From the NCBI GenBank assembly GCA_029945375.1, contig CM057059.1, positions 2,356,001-2,420,000 of the forward strand: DNA of 64,000 nt. The letters are read 5' to 3'. Positions 1 through 13,105 of this stretch are shown here, piece by piece (position 1 is the first letter of the stretch; every line of letters starts with the position of its first letter). A program made the position numbers and the translations under genes. A model generated the notes under the pieces. The model was given only the letters and a program-made list of their open reading frames with translations, did not search any database and had not been told where the DNA came from. This DNA is from Agaricus subrufescens (Eukaryota > Basidiomycota > Agaricomycetes > Agaricales > Agaricaceae).

Positions 1-3000
1 CAGTAAATGTCACACGACGCGCGTGCGGAGAGATGTTGACAATGAAACCGCCACTTTCCCAGCGTAACCCGGCCACCACGTTGACGTCTGGTTGGCAAGT
101 GAGTTCGAGCTTCGAGCAGTCAATACGTAAGCTGAAGCTGATACGTATGCTCGAAACCGCTTTGAGAGCATCCTCATTGTCAACGGACATCATACTACTG
201 GATGGCGACATTTCAGGAGACTGAGCTATCTCGGAATTGTCTCGGTATATTCGGGTCTCAATGCGTTTGACCAGTTCGGTCAGGAAAGGAAGAAGCGTGG
301 GTCGAAGAACGTTCTGGCTAGAATGAATAGTGCACTTGAACAAGAGAGTGGACGGTTCCTGGTCGTGGCCCCCGCTCAGTTTGTGCACAGTTGGAGTGGC
401 ACGGTATTCAGCCCAAACCGAAACGACGGGGAGGTAAAAGATCTCTGCGCCAACCTCGAGAATTTGATCATCACTGAGCTCGGTAGGTGTTGATGGGTTT
501 TTTTTCTGGTAAAGTCGCATGGCTGTGCTACTATACATGCGCACTTTGCCACTCAGAAATGTTAGGGAGGCGAAGACATTAGTAGCCGGGGTAGCGTGGT
601 GGTGTTTTTCTGGGGGTGGCTTTTCGATTCTCTCCTCTAGCAGAGGAGTGTGGACGACGCTGTTGGATAATTGATCGAGTCGTTCCTTCCCTTGTCGGTA
701 GACATCAATCAGAGAAAAGATATAATCTGCAATACTCGAATCCAGATCAAGTATGAAGCCGCTAACACTGGCATTAATCCATAGTTGGCGGGAGTCTGCG
801 CGGAGCGTCGAACGAAGCTGTGCTTTCATTTCGGGGTATATAAGGCGATTCCTTGAGCGATGTTTTGCACCATCGAAGTCACCTGGCTCAGATTGACGGA
901 ATCTAGTACAAATTAGCAAATTGTGGATGGTGTTATTAGAGTGGCTTACTCTGAGACAAACTGGAAAGAAAGGCAGTGCATTCCTGCTTCCCCAGTTTCG
1001 CCACGATTGATAGCAAACACAATCGATGATACAGAAAACAAGAAAGCACTGACAGGTGCATCCTTGGTTCGATTTCGGGATAGCTTAATGTCGTGGTCCA
1101 ACGTAATAGGGAAAGCAATTCCAAGATTTCTTATAGCCACGTTAATGAGATACTTAGAGAGCCACGACGTTTGTTCGGAACGTGCTTGCGGGGTTTTTAT
1201 CTCAAACGTCTTCATGATGCTCTGTGTCTTTTGTTTGAATGCTGCTAGCTCTTGAACACGCTGTTCCTTTCTTTCCAAGATTTCCGCCTGAAAACAGTGT
1301 TCAGAACTTTCAAAATAACATACAACACATAGGCACTATGCTCACCTGTAGATGATCTATGAAATCACCTATCTCACCAATAGAGCTGGGTTGCATCACA
1401 GCGTGTATCTTGGTAACTGCCAATTCCAGTGTTTGTTGATAAGGAAATTGCTTTTGTTTGCCTGCGAACACTTGTGCGTTAATGACTACGAAGACGGAGC
1501 GCCGACTACGATTAGAAGATTTCATCATTGGAGTAGACTGGGGAGCTAGAGAAAGCGCCAAATCAGTCAGATTGAGGTCCCAGCTTCCTCCGTGATCGCT
1601 TCGCAGTCCACCACCGATATCTTGGCATTCCAGATACATAGTCGAAGAAAAGCCTTCAAAACCCACTCGGAATCCTCGCATTTTAAGAAACCCGGAGTAT
1701 GCAAGCTGGTTCCCGGATTGCGTGACTCGTGATTTGGACGACGATTTGGTTCGGGTTTCTTGTACTAGACCCACGAGGTCATTGAAGTCTTGTCCAAACT
1801 TTTGTTGCACCACAAGCATAGTATCCCAGTGTGATGGCTTGACTTTGATATCAAGATAATCAATTATGACAAGGGATTGGACTTGACGTCCGTCATAGTT
1901 ACCGCCGAGCGATAAGGAGGGAAAAGCGAGCTTGACCCGACTATTCGGCGCGGTGTCGTGTGTATTGCCTCTCATCGAAATTTCAAGGACATTCGATGCA
2001 ATTTGCAACCCAAAAGCCACGTTTGAATGATTGAACGGCGCAGGGGAGGAATTGCCATACGCAATCACACGATTAACACGCCAAGAAAGCCATGTCCCGA
2101 GCATTACTTGCAAGGAGATTTCAACTTCAGCAATTTGTCCATTAATTTGCCAAAGACTCTGCTTTGAGTCTGATCGAATGGATACCGCTGGGGATTGGAG
2201 TTGATCGGTAGGAATATGAAGCTCCGAAAGGGTGGCTTTGACCGCCTCCTCGATTGCAGGTAGGAAATCAGCACGCCATTCTTCTACGAAACGATACAAC
2301 TTGATAGCGCTTCTAGGAACCCGGAAGTGCAAGCCACCGATGGAAAAGATAATCTTCGCAATCTCTTTCAGATCTTGTTCTTGGCGCGTTACCACATTCA
2401 TCTTTCCTCTTGTGAACTCGAAAGCAGCGAGAACGCCTTGGTCTATTCCCGATTTCACCTCGTCAACCGGAGAACGCGCCTGTAGATAAACCTTATCAAA
2501 TAGTACGCTGATGTTCCGGGCATCCGGCCCTTGACCATTAAGCACAGAGATAAGACCCGCGGCCCGCACGGTCTTGGCGCCAACCTCAAAAATGAGATTA
2601 GCAGCAGCGGCTTGGAAGGTGACGGAACGCAGGAGCACAGAAGCGTCAATGTAATATGTCGATACATTTTGACCCTCTTTATCATCGTCAGACTTTAATT
2701 TGATAGGTGACGAGGTCATCTGGGAGAGGTAGAGGCGCCGCACTCGAAGGACTTGTTGTATGAATTCCATTAGATGGGAGTAGATTCTTGAAGATATACC
2801 GCCAATAGAAATCTGAACAGACACCCTCTGTACTAGGCATGGTCGCTTTTCGCGAAGGGATGTCTGAGACATGCTCATTGGGTTCAAAGGTTGCAGAAAA
2901 ACTGGAGGTAGCAAAGACACATTGATTTGAGCGCCATCGACGGAAAAGTCGTTGTGGGAGAGGCCCGGTGCCGCGTAGATGTGCAAGTACGTTTTCTGAA

Positions 3001-6000
3001 ATTGCAGGGAAATCGTTGATAATCTCTGAGGCGAGGGTGTGTTTTTCTGGTCCTTGGGTCGTGTGAATTTCAGCAATTCTTCCAGTAAACCAGAATCATG
3101 GGTAAAATCCAACTCATGATCTACGTTCATGGACCGCGCTCGCAATGCCGATTCAAACTTGTCAGGATCGACGGCACGTGGGTCCTGTTGGTGCGCAGAA
3201 ACACGCTCACGTTCTTCTGGGGAAAGACTACGCAGGCAATTACGAAGGTGAAATAAGAAACGGAATGAGGGATCTGTACGCAGCCGTTGAGGAATGCCTT
3301 CTTGTACGAGGTAGGATGGTTGTATCGTCGAGAGAGGATCGATGACAGTTAGTTCTTCTGATAGCTGTAATATCTCGTAAACCATGGCTTGTGTGACAGC
3401 TTTTTCATGCTCTTGGATAGCTTGCAAAGCTTGTAAAATCTGCTCGATACCATGTTTCAGGATGATTGTCGCCGCAGTCAACAATTCTGGGCCTGAGTGA
3501 CCGACGGACATAGTAAAATTTGCCCAGCAGAAATCTATCCTTCCAGTTTGCGACTCGACGTTTATGAGGGAAATACTGCAATCAAAGATAGGGATCTCTG
3601 CCGGAGAAGGATTGCTCCTGCTCGGAAGGATGTCGAGCCGTAGGCCAATGGATTGAACAGAAGATTTGAACCTGTTCTCTGATCGGGAGACATCGCCGGC
3701 GAAATTGATGTTCTCTGCAGATAGGACTATTTCCGCAGCAATATCGAACTTCGAAGATACGTGGGTCTCTTTATGATGTGGCACAATCTTCGGATGTCCC
3801 TCTTCAGATACAGACAAATTTTGCACGACAGAGACCACAATAGCAGGACAGATCACCTCAAAAAGGTTTCTTGTCCCTCCGTCTGTTTCTTCCTTCGAGG
3901 TGGACGTCAAGATGGAGTTACATTCCCCTATCAAGTTATCGAATTTCGATTCCAGGCAGGATTCCTATCATCTGTTTGAGTACTAGACGAGAGATGGCAG
4001 GTATAGTTCCTCACAGTCGAGATCAACTCTTGCTGTAGCAATCCGAAGACCGGAAGTAATAACGGAGTCAAATTGATATCTACACATCGCTTGAAGCGGA
4101 GGCGAGTGGTGATCGTGTTTTCAGTCTGGTCTGAGGGAGCGCCAGCTAAGCTTGGTAGCAAAGGTTCTACATTGCGTTGAGAAGGTGGGGAAACGAATGA
4201 GCGGTCACGATCCTGCAAACACTTCATAAGTGAGTGACTCTCGTCTATGTTTCTGATGCCCACCTTCGTCAAGATGAAAGAAGGACCATCCCAAAACTCA
4301 GGCCCATTCTGATGAGTGGTGGCATAGTGCCTTGTAAGGTGCGCATAATACATTAGAAGCGACAGATCACGACTCGACGCTCGACCTAAATCTTGAGCAT
4401 TGGCACAATCAGTTATCTAGATAATACTTACCCTCAAGGTCCGCCCATTCGCTATCAGTCGAATAACCATCAGTCAGGTCCGCGTCGTCCGACTCATCTC
4501 CACTGGACAATGTCTCTTCATCTTGAACATGCAACCGGGTCGGACAGCGGGTCTTTCTGAGATCACCAAGGTAAATACATAGTCGAGGAAGTGAGAGAGC
4601 AACATACGCAAGTCTGGCATCTCGATCGGCCTCAGATATCAACTCAACTTCGTCAGAATCAGAGGCATTGGAATGAACTGAATGTGGGCGCATATTTGGA
4701 GCAGAGGCAGAGGATTGCTTTTGTAGTCGAGGGCGTGCAGTCGGGACACGTGGCATAGGGAAGCTCGGGTAGGGGATATAGACTCCATCCCTATGTAGAT
4801 GGTGTTCTATTTCTCGCATCAGTCATTGAGAAACCGGGGGTACTGCATGTGCGTAGACACACCTCCATTCGTTCGATTGAGTATCATGGCCATGCGGTCA
4901 GTTGGTTGGTCCTGTTCAGCAACAAAGGCACGCTGGTTGGCGATATGAGCCTTGAAGCCTTTTGGGGCGATATATATATCGGCGTAAAGATCCGTCGTTA
5001 CATCTGCAGCCTCGAGCCACGTATTGCGTTCAGGAGACCCATTCAAGAGAACCTTGATACCGACATGGGGTATACGAAGTCCTAGAGTCTTGCCATAGTT
5101 CGAACCTCCAACATCATTACTGTCAATTTTGATTCCAGAGTTGCAGACAAGATGTAGGGCAGAATGACTGATCCGCAAGGTCGTTTCCACTCCTTTAATA
5201 TTGACCTTATAGAAGGTTACTGCATAGGAAATCAGCTGGCATCGCTGCAGGCTCATTTAAATGACTTACTATCTGGCTCAACGGGAGGCATGTACTCCTC
5301 TGCAGGAGCATTGACCACATCTTTGAAACCAAGGCCAAAAGCGCTGCCTGCTTCTGCAAGCACCCTGACATCATTTATGGACATATCACATTTGCAGTGC
5401 CTAAGGTTGATTTCCCAGATACACACATAAGTAGCTGCTCGTGGTGGTGGTCCAGAAAGCCGGTTCGCAACAATGTCCAACCCTAAACCGTACTTGAGTG
5501 ACATGTACGTAATATTGAAGTTTATGCTCACCATCAAGCATCATAAACTTCTGGTCCTTGTGCATATGCTCGTAAGATAGTTGCTCGGGAATGTAACGAT
5601 CAACATGTCCATATACGGTGTGTACATTCAACGACATTTCTGCAAGTCGGCTTCAATCATGTACCGTTGTACTGTTATACAATACACTTACCGAAAAAAT
5701 AGTCGTGCAACCGTAGACACATCTGAAGCTCGGGCACAGTAAGAATAATACAACACCCCGCCCGGGGGTTCTCATGGGTGAGGATGTTTTGGGGAGTTTC
5801 CATCGTGAGATCACTAGCTGGCAACACAATTTTCCCTCCGTTTAGCAAAAAAGACGTCGTAACATGGAACATGTTGTTCTGTAAGGCAATTCAACGACCA
5901 TCGGCAACAAATGAGTGGCAGCATACTCACTTTCCCTTGGCGATACTTCAGCTTAATGGGATCGCCTACGGGAACATTCTTTCTTCGTTTGTCAAGGAAC

Positions 6001-8836
6001 TCGTAGAGGGTAGAGAAGTTAGTAAACGAGCCCAGATAGTTATCCCGAATAACCATCCAATATCGTGTGGCCCAACCCAAGGATTGATAAACAACATCTG
6101 AAACCTTACAACAAAATGAGTGATAGCTTACGGTGCAGCCGAGATACGTACCTCCATATTCAAATCCAGGTGATCAATGAAGTCCTCCCGAACTTCAGAG
6201 TAAAAATGATAAGTTCCGTTTAGATTGAAACACCCAGCTTTTGCTAGACAACATCCATCTTTGGCCATATATGCAGCTCTTGTATTCCATCGAGGAAGAG
6301 TGAAGTCCAAGGCCACTTTTGGTACCTTGGCGGTGAATTTAACCATTGTGGACTCCGGCCTGAACTTGTTGGAGGGCATGATGGTGTTGAATTCAATTGT
6401 TTCCCCACGGACGATGAGCAACGCTATCTGAGTATCAACTACGACGAAGTCGGATTAGTTGATAGGATCCGCGTACCGTTTTCTTCGCGCACCAGAGGCT
6501 TGTCAATAATGTTTTGATCGTTAGCATAAAGATTGATTTCATAACGATAGAAGTTCGCCTTGAGTGAGTAGATAAGCGGATACCATCGCCGCCAATCACT
6601 TGGGGGACCAGAAGCAAAGTCTTTCCCAAGGTCGGTAAACATATTTAGGTGATCTCGAAGTAGATAAAGCACAGGTTGACGGAAAGCCACATCGAAGGCC
6701 CAAGTCCTCTCATCATTCCATTTGAGAGGTGAAGGAAGATCTCCATGAACCTGACAGTGACCTCAACCAACCAATTCCTAGCATCAGAAGATGAAAACTC
6801 ACCCTACACGAATCCGCAGCTAATAAACATATATCATTGAGGCTTGAAGTCACGCAGATTTCATCTAGGTGGACCTCAAAAACCGAATCGTAGCCAGTCG
6901 GACCGGCGACCATAGGTATGACATAGTTAATTGACGACCGGTCACCGACCACAGCATTGATAAAAGCCGGTTCTCTCCGCCGAGACCTTTTGGGAACTTT
7001 AGTTACCCCATCCCACTGCCAATCCTACTGCACGTTCAGACAAACGTTTAGCTTTAAAAGGCCACATACTTTCGAACTCTCTCTAAAAGGGATATGTAAT
7101 GTGGTTTGGTCCCGCAGCTCTATGAAGATCTTGAAACATGTCCAGATCCTTTTTTCCCCAGGCGTCACTGGTCGAGTTTCCTCAACAATCTGGTACGTCG
7201 CGGGAAAAAACACTTTCTGCAATTCAGTTCTATAAAAGCAAATTCTGTCAGGGAAACGTGTCATAGAAGCTGAAGATGCGCACATCTGCCGCTGGGCCCA
7301 CGGTCCAAACCTCGCCGTACCGCCATACACAATAAGCTCCAGAATCCAATCCGGAGAAACATCACCATTTCCGAACTCATTTAACATCGGATACAATTGC
7401 TCCTCAACGGGTGGTACATCGCCCACAATGTCCACGAAATAAGACAATTCTAATAGTGGTGTCTCCAGTATCTTCCGTTCGATAGCGTATTCTAGAATAG
7501 AAAAATCGGCACCGATGGGCGTTTCATCTTCCATTGTTTTCTCTTGCTTCGAACGGCCTTGGGTAGAGAAAGCTCTATAATTGCGTTGCCGCTGACGGTT
7601 GAGGCTGTAACTGCGAGTCAATGGATAGAGGACAAGTTGTCGCCATAGCCTTCGAAAAGATCGATACGATAGGTATGAAGATGCATCCCCGAGTGTGGGG
7701 TATCTTTGAAGATCATTTACTTAAAAGGTCGGCAGCCGATTGAGTATACGACCTACTGATCAACACGGTCATGGAGCAGTTCTCCGAGTGTCGAAGTCGG
7801 GTCAACATAATCTTCGTTCTCCACGAGTTGCAGAACAGCATTACGGAACTTCAGCGCGAGGGCTTGCTTATGAAGGTCATGCTTTGACCTGGCCTACTCG
7901 ACGTTTCGTTGAATACCTTGCGGGAAGATAAGCAGGATGGGCTTACCCTGGTGATACTAAATGTACCTTGACATACACTAAACTCCGCTACAAGCAGACT
8001 GGGTGTTGAAGCATTCCCACATGTGATGACCCCCTTGAAGACTTGGATACCCAGTGGCAGTAGATCCTTAGCATCCAGCACTGGCATTTGGTGCTTGAGC
8101 CAAGAGAAGAATCTACGAAGCGTACTTGGGAGGTGCAAGCCATACTGTCCAGGCAACGGGCCGCCCGAATGAGGTGACTCTACGCGACAAGTAAGTATAG
8201 ATCCTCTCGTTGTTTCCTTACTCACCAAAACGATGTAGTTTCTGCAAAGATCTATCTCTGTCTGCCGCATGGGACGGATCCTGGTTCAAACTTTCCTCCA
8301 TACATGCAAGAATATTCTCGTATGCTGCCGTACGATTGTACATGAACCATTCCACCCCCTGGAAAGTGATCTGGATACGGCACGAAGAAAATTGATAAAT
8401 ATTTTGGTCTAGAAAACAAATGAGACGTGATGAACGCGCTACTTGACTTCAGATTCATACGCACGGTCGTCCCCTTTGACATGTAACTCGTCTGCTGTCA
8501 TGGGCCTTCGAATCCAGTACCGCCATTGGATTTGACCCTTGACAATCCTTATTGTCTGGTTGCTGGAGTGGTAGCGAACATCCTTGAGTAATATGCGTCC
8601 AGCCAACAAGGAAAAATGTATTGAACCTGTCAAACATCACGTTTAGCTGTATTAATTGCAATAAAGACGATGAACGGACCGATCTCAACCCAACAACTTG
8701 ATGCTTCCTGGTTCCAGTATAGAACGCGTAGCACGATGCTTATTGCGAATCCGAGGATTCTATTCCAGTAGAAAAGGTATACAATCAGAGCCAACACAAT
8801 CAGGATGCATGCTACAAGGACAAGGCGGTCGAGCAT
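1..8836 (-). CDS. CSF1: Csf1/Fmp27-family giant lipid-transfer bridge protein (C-terminus off window)
   Basis: Many exons on the minus strand join into one protein of well over 2,000 residues; the 3' end lies beyond position 1. The start at 8836 gives an N-terminal membrane anchor (residues about 2-25, LVACILIVLALIVYLFYW) followed, after a short intron, by the family block around SIHFSLLAGRILLKDVRYH and IVKGQIQWRYWI. Next comes the motif EWFMYNRTAAYENI near 8.3 kb, typical of Csf1. The rest is the long beta-rich body, with RGETGEAGMHCLSFQFVSE near 0.95-1.0 kb close to the family C-terminal region. Known role: Csf1/BLTP1 proteins are repeating-beta-groove tubes that move bulk lipid between the ER and other membranes. 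An in-frame ATG at 8920 would add 28 residues with no family resemblance, so 8836 is preferred. Exon borders inside the body were not all resolved. No disabling break was seen. Confidence 0.88.
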
Positions 8837-9580
8837 GACACCTGGGGAAGAACGAGCGTGAGTAGTGTTGTAGGTCAGGGCAAAGCTGGCATTCCGTGCC
8901 AAAATGAGGTCATCATTCAAGGGACCAGCGGATTACCTCATTCGCTTCGCCCTCGATCACCATGGCGGAAAGCCGTGTTTGCAGGCTGTCCGCAGTCGAA
9001 CTTATTTCTCAATTTCTCATTTAATATCTCCCATTTTATGTTAAAATCAACCCCTCTACCATCCTAGCTCAGTGGCCGTTCTGACACTGACACAAACTTC
9101 AAGAAATTGACAGACTTCATTGTAAAGAACCTGCCCTAAGATACAAAAGACGCAAAAAGCAGATCGCGACCATTTGCAACTTTTTAACGCTCTTCCGGGA
9201 AAATCACGATATGTGGGAAAGAGACCCGAACTACCTAGCCTGACTCGGATACACTGTACACCGTATACATCCTCTTATAGATTGGAAATTGTGGGTACCT
9301 TGTATTTTTCATGAGTCAAAACAATAGAAGTCGTGCAATAAAGCAGCTTTGGGTCAAAATGGTCTTCCCAACAACGCATCGACTTCACTCTAAGGTCGGG
9401 TCATCAGGCCTTCTCACATCATTTGCTCGGTCTGGTTGTTTCTCGGTAACCCGCTGCGGAAGCGCACGCGAGCAATAGCAATATTCTGTGGCGCGCTAAT
9501 CGAAGGAACTCCGACTTGGATGAATAGCTAAAGTATTCAATGTGCAACGCCGGCGGATTACCTCATCCACTTCATCCGCC
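8837..9580. promoter_or_regulatory. Divergent intergenic region between CSF1 and the NDUFAF8-like gene
   Basis: About 740 bp lie between two divergent start codons and must contain both promoters and 5' leaders. Open frames here are short and overlap on both strands, with no recognisable domain. No repeat, tRNA or mobile element was seen. Confidence 0.5.
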
Positions 9581-9832
9581 ATGAACCCGACCAGAAGGCT
9601 CAGTGAGGCACAGTCTCCGCTCAAGAAATTTGCATATGCCACAACGACAACCTGCTCGACACATGCATCCACCTATGGCAAATGTGTTGTCGCGAACTAC
9701 ACTGATGTAAAGAAGGACATGTGCAAAGACGAGTTTGCCAAGTTTGTCCAGTGCCTGCATACAACTGTGAGTCTTCAATCACCTTGAGTTAGCAGGAAAA
9801 CTCAGGTTCTGCAGCTCAAACGCAAGTGGTGA
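9581..9832 (+). CDS. Twin CX9C (CHCH) mitochondrial protein, NDUFAF8-like
   Basis: A small two-exon gene. Exon 1 (9581-9766) codes 62 residues; the intron at 9767-9805 (GTGAGT...CAG, 39 nt) leads to VLQLKRKW and a stop. Cysteines at residues 25 and 35 and at 48 and 58 form two exact CX9C pairs, the fold imported by the Mia40 route. Length (70 aa) and the tyrosine-rich first helix fit NDUFAF8/C17orf89, a complex I assembly factor, although small CX9C proteins are hard to tell apart. The ATG at 9581 is the first usable start; the reading frame upstream has only a GTG. The gene is convergent with the DUF1746 gene, with 60 bp between stop codons. A Mia40 gene lies at 55 kb in the same window. Confidence 0.72.
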
Positions 9833-9892
9833 ACGGTGCAGGAGGCATGCCAGATTAATTAACCCCACAACGATACAATTATATAAAACAGC

Positions 9893-10789
9893 CTATCCCA
9901 AGCCTCCTGGAATACGTTCACCTTCACTTCTATTTCCATTGCTGGTTCCATTCCGTTCTCGTTCTCTCCTCGTCCGTGCATTTGCGCTAGCACTCATTAG
10001 CATACGTAGTCCCGCGGGGAGGGGTAACGAAGTTGTGTTTGGTAAGGGTAATAAGGATTCTGGGCTTGAGGGTAGTGGAGGGGCAGGCTTGCGAAGCCGA
10101 CGTACGATTGGTGACAAATGTAGATCAACAATACATGGTGGTAGGCTCGTTGTTGGGTCTTTAATTATCCTACCCTCAGGAATATTGAGATCAGCGGATG
10201 ATAGAAAGTGGTGGTCTTGCGACGACAACGACGTGTATTCGCTCCCACCGGTAGAGGAAACAGGAGTTTCCGGCAATAGAACGTCTTGAGGGTCCTCTTC
10301 GGTACTTGTGTAATACACCTGCGTCTCATAGGATATGATTGTTGTAAGAAGTTGTAGGAGGAGAATGGCGAAGTCCAGCAAGACGAGTTGTAATTTCGAG
10401 GGCGCATATGCTGAAAAAAGTTAATATATTTAAACTGGAATAATACCAGACATACACATTCCAATAAAATCAATGATAAGCCCTCTGCCTTCCGATGCTC
10501 CTTGTAGGGCATGAATCCAGAGTATGATAGTATTGCAGAGTAAGATGAGGCCATAATAGACTCGGAGGGAATACGTTGGATCAAACTCTCTGGGACGTCC
10601 GCACTGCATCTGCACAAGCAGGCGCGAAAGGTAGATGAGGACGGAGGGTGACATGAGGAACGACAGCGTGAAGAGTTGGTGTACGAGGGCGTCGAGCTAA
10701 GGGTAGAGTTATAATCATGTCCCACTGAGCTCTGAGCTACTCACCGACTGGACAAGGTGCTGGCGCTGGGCATAATAGCGAGTGTGCAT
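9893..10789 (-). CDS. DUF1746 membrane protein (Dsc4-like)
   Basis: Three exons. Exon 1 codes MHTRYYAQRQHLVQS. An intron at 10697-10744 leads to LDALVHQLFTLSFLMSPSVL, and a second intron (near 10397-10443, GTATGT...CAG) joins IGM to SYAPSKLQLVLLDFAILL. The result is a short N-terminal Q/R-rich helix, about four hydrophobic segments (near residues 22-45, 68-85, 92-100 and 105-125), then an unstructured acidic and Ser/Pro tail. This order is that of the fungal DUF1746 domain. Members of this family include, as I recall, Dsc4 of the Golgi Dsc E3 ligase that activates sterol-response factors; that link is family knowledge and not proven here. The start at 10789 gives a protein of about 275 residues, usual for the family. 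Confidence 0.7.
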
Positions 10790-11054
10790 GACATATAATC
10801 TGTGGAGGTACACACAGCTCAATACGAACTGGAGTAAGGGAGACTTGCGGCGAGCAAGCCAAGAGTTTTCTGACAAGGATTAGAATATACTGTACACTGT
10901 GCAGGTACGAAACATCCTGCTTGTGCTTGTGTACTCGGTTTAGTCACATCATCAATCAAATGAATTAAATAGGGTCAATATCTACAATGTCCCATGATGA
11001 AAATGCAAAAGATAGAGTATAAACAGTATAAACATGCGCATGGTCCAACTTTTG

Positions 11055-12258
11055 CTACACCCGATATGAGTAGTGAGGGGGCTCATCAGCCACTGGCGAG
11101 GGTGGTGTCAGGGTTCCAACTGCTTTGATTTCTGCTCTTCGCTCTCCCCCATCGAGCGACGGCAAACTCTCGACTTCGCTTTCCATCTCTTGATCTCGTC
11201 TCTTCAGCCTGGCCTTCTCCTCTTCCGAAATTTCCTCGTGAGTCCAAGTACCACCACCATAACCCACTTCCAAAGGAGGAGAGGGCCTGCCGTCATCTTT
11301 GAAAGTTTCGAAACGACGCAGTGTCGGGGCTCGGACATCGGACTGACGGGTCGAAAGTTCTTGATAGGGATCATATGCCGTCTCTCGGTCATCATATATA
11401 CCTGCTACTCCTAATGATTCGAGCTCTTGTGAGCTGGGGAGGGCGGAATATGGGACTCTGGCGGCTTCAAGTCTGAATGCTTCTTCGAGCCCTCGCCTCG
11501 TCTGACGGTTGTAGGATTTTTCCCGATCAAGTTGATTCACGTAGCGCGTTACAATAACAGCGCCGTCTGTGTCTCGTAAGGTATCTTTTGTTGTGATGAG
11601 CTGGAAATACTTACATATCTCAATTATGAGGACGAGAAGTGCCACAGCCAAGAACGCGTTCCTCGAAAAACCAACAAAAACTTGCCGACACTGCTGTTGT
11701 GCGTCTCCAGAACCACTGCATAGTACTTTGTCTGCGGCATTCGTCTCTTTGAATACTACGACCAGAAACCATATGGCAATGCCGAAATTGAGGCAAAAAT
11801 GTACGTAGGTAATGATTGCATAGGCTCGTATAAAGACCAGTTTGCGCACGATTGCACCAACGAAGCTATCACAACAGTGAGAATGTATATGGAATCCGAA
11901 TCCAAGCACTTACCCAAACACTGAGGCCGCAAAGAGAAGTGTCTCTACGATACCACCGACAATGAAGGCAGCTTCGATACTCTCAGTGACCCGAGCGTGA
12001 GCTAAGTAAGCCAAGACGAAGATAAGCCACGACAAACATTAAAAGTACAGGAACCTACCTCCAATTTCATACCACAATGCAATCGAAAACACAGCAGAAA
12101 TGATTATGCCCAAGAAAGCCATGACGATGACGCCGAGGCGCACGGGTAAACAACAACAGAACCTAGTCCCTTTGAAAAAGAAAGCACGATAGCTGAACAT
12201 TACACAACGTAATAGGGAGAAGGATAAAAGTGGCGATCGAAGCTAAGGCGGTGGGCAT
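11055..12258 (-). CDS. Four-helix membrane protein of unknown function
   Basis: The start ATGCCCACCGCC at 12258 opens a hydrophobic N-terminus (TALASIATFILLPITL). A putative 34-nt intron (12170-12203) joins it in frame to TRFCCCLPVRLGVIVMAFLG. Further introns near 12001-12058 and 11880-11913 join ALWYEIG to AHARVTESIEAAF, and FAASVFG to FVGAIVRKLVF. The protein has four membrane segments in its first 190 residues, with a loop containing CSGSGDAQQQC between TM3 and TM4 (possible disulfide). A 170-residue charged cytosolic tail follows, containing a PYSALP-type tyrosine motif and many acidic runs. The layout resembles tetraspan/MARVEL-like proteins, but I do not recognise the family. No catalytic motif is visible. 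Confidence 0.7.
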
Positions 12259-13105
12259 GCTGTGAAGGCAGTGTTGACACTGATGCGTTTCTACCTTGCT
12301 AATTTCGAGATCAAATCTGAGTCATGTAAACCAGAACGGTCGGATGCCCGTTGAGTGTTGCGCAGCCACCCGCCTTCTGAAACTCAATAATTCATTCCAA
12401 AACACCAGGCAATTTGAAGAGATATTCAATTGCCACCAATAAAAAGGTATCCCCATCCAAAACGCCGACAGATGAATTGGGTAATTACATCAGCGGACTT
12501 TGAAATTTTAAATAAGACTCGCCGAAATCAGACAAGAATACTCTATTACTCTTCCTCGCGGGAAGTCATCCGCTCACTTGGTAGATAGGAAATGTGATGC
12601 ATAACATGTCGGTAACGAACCCTAGAAACAGGTGATGTACAGAGGGGGCTGTTAATCTATCGGTATGTTTGAGGGCGTCAGCGGCGGCCGGGCCCGATCA
12701 GACGTCTGACGGGCATTTCTCATCTCGAATATTGCGTGCCATATATGAGCATACTTTCTTTCACCCACGGAGGTCGGAAGGTCAGCCAATCAGCGTCCCC
12801 GAAACGAACTCCACTCGGTATTTTTGAGCGGAATCATGTTTTTCAACAAATTCTGTCCGTCAATTGCCAGCCATCGATGATGTGTCGGAGCTAACGGTAA
12901 AGCATACGCTACTTAGAGAAAGCCTGTGTTCCAATAGGTGGATGGTGGTAGCTCTAGCTTAGACGTTATTTGATACAGAGGTCGACTCCAAACATAAGCA
13001 ATTGATCGCATTCCCTTTTATATTCTCCTCCCAACTCTGCACGAGGCCTCTAACTCGTTCTTTGAAGAGCTGGTCACTGAGCTGAAACTGCCAACACACT
13101 GACTC
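12259..13105. promoter_or_regulatory. Divergent intergenic region upstream of the HDAC gene
   Basis: About 850 bp between the divergent membrane-protein and HDAC start codons. It holds no convincing reading frame; the long minus frame starting in the HDAC first exon is an antisense shadow. No repeat or element was recognised. Confidence 0.45.
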
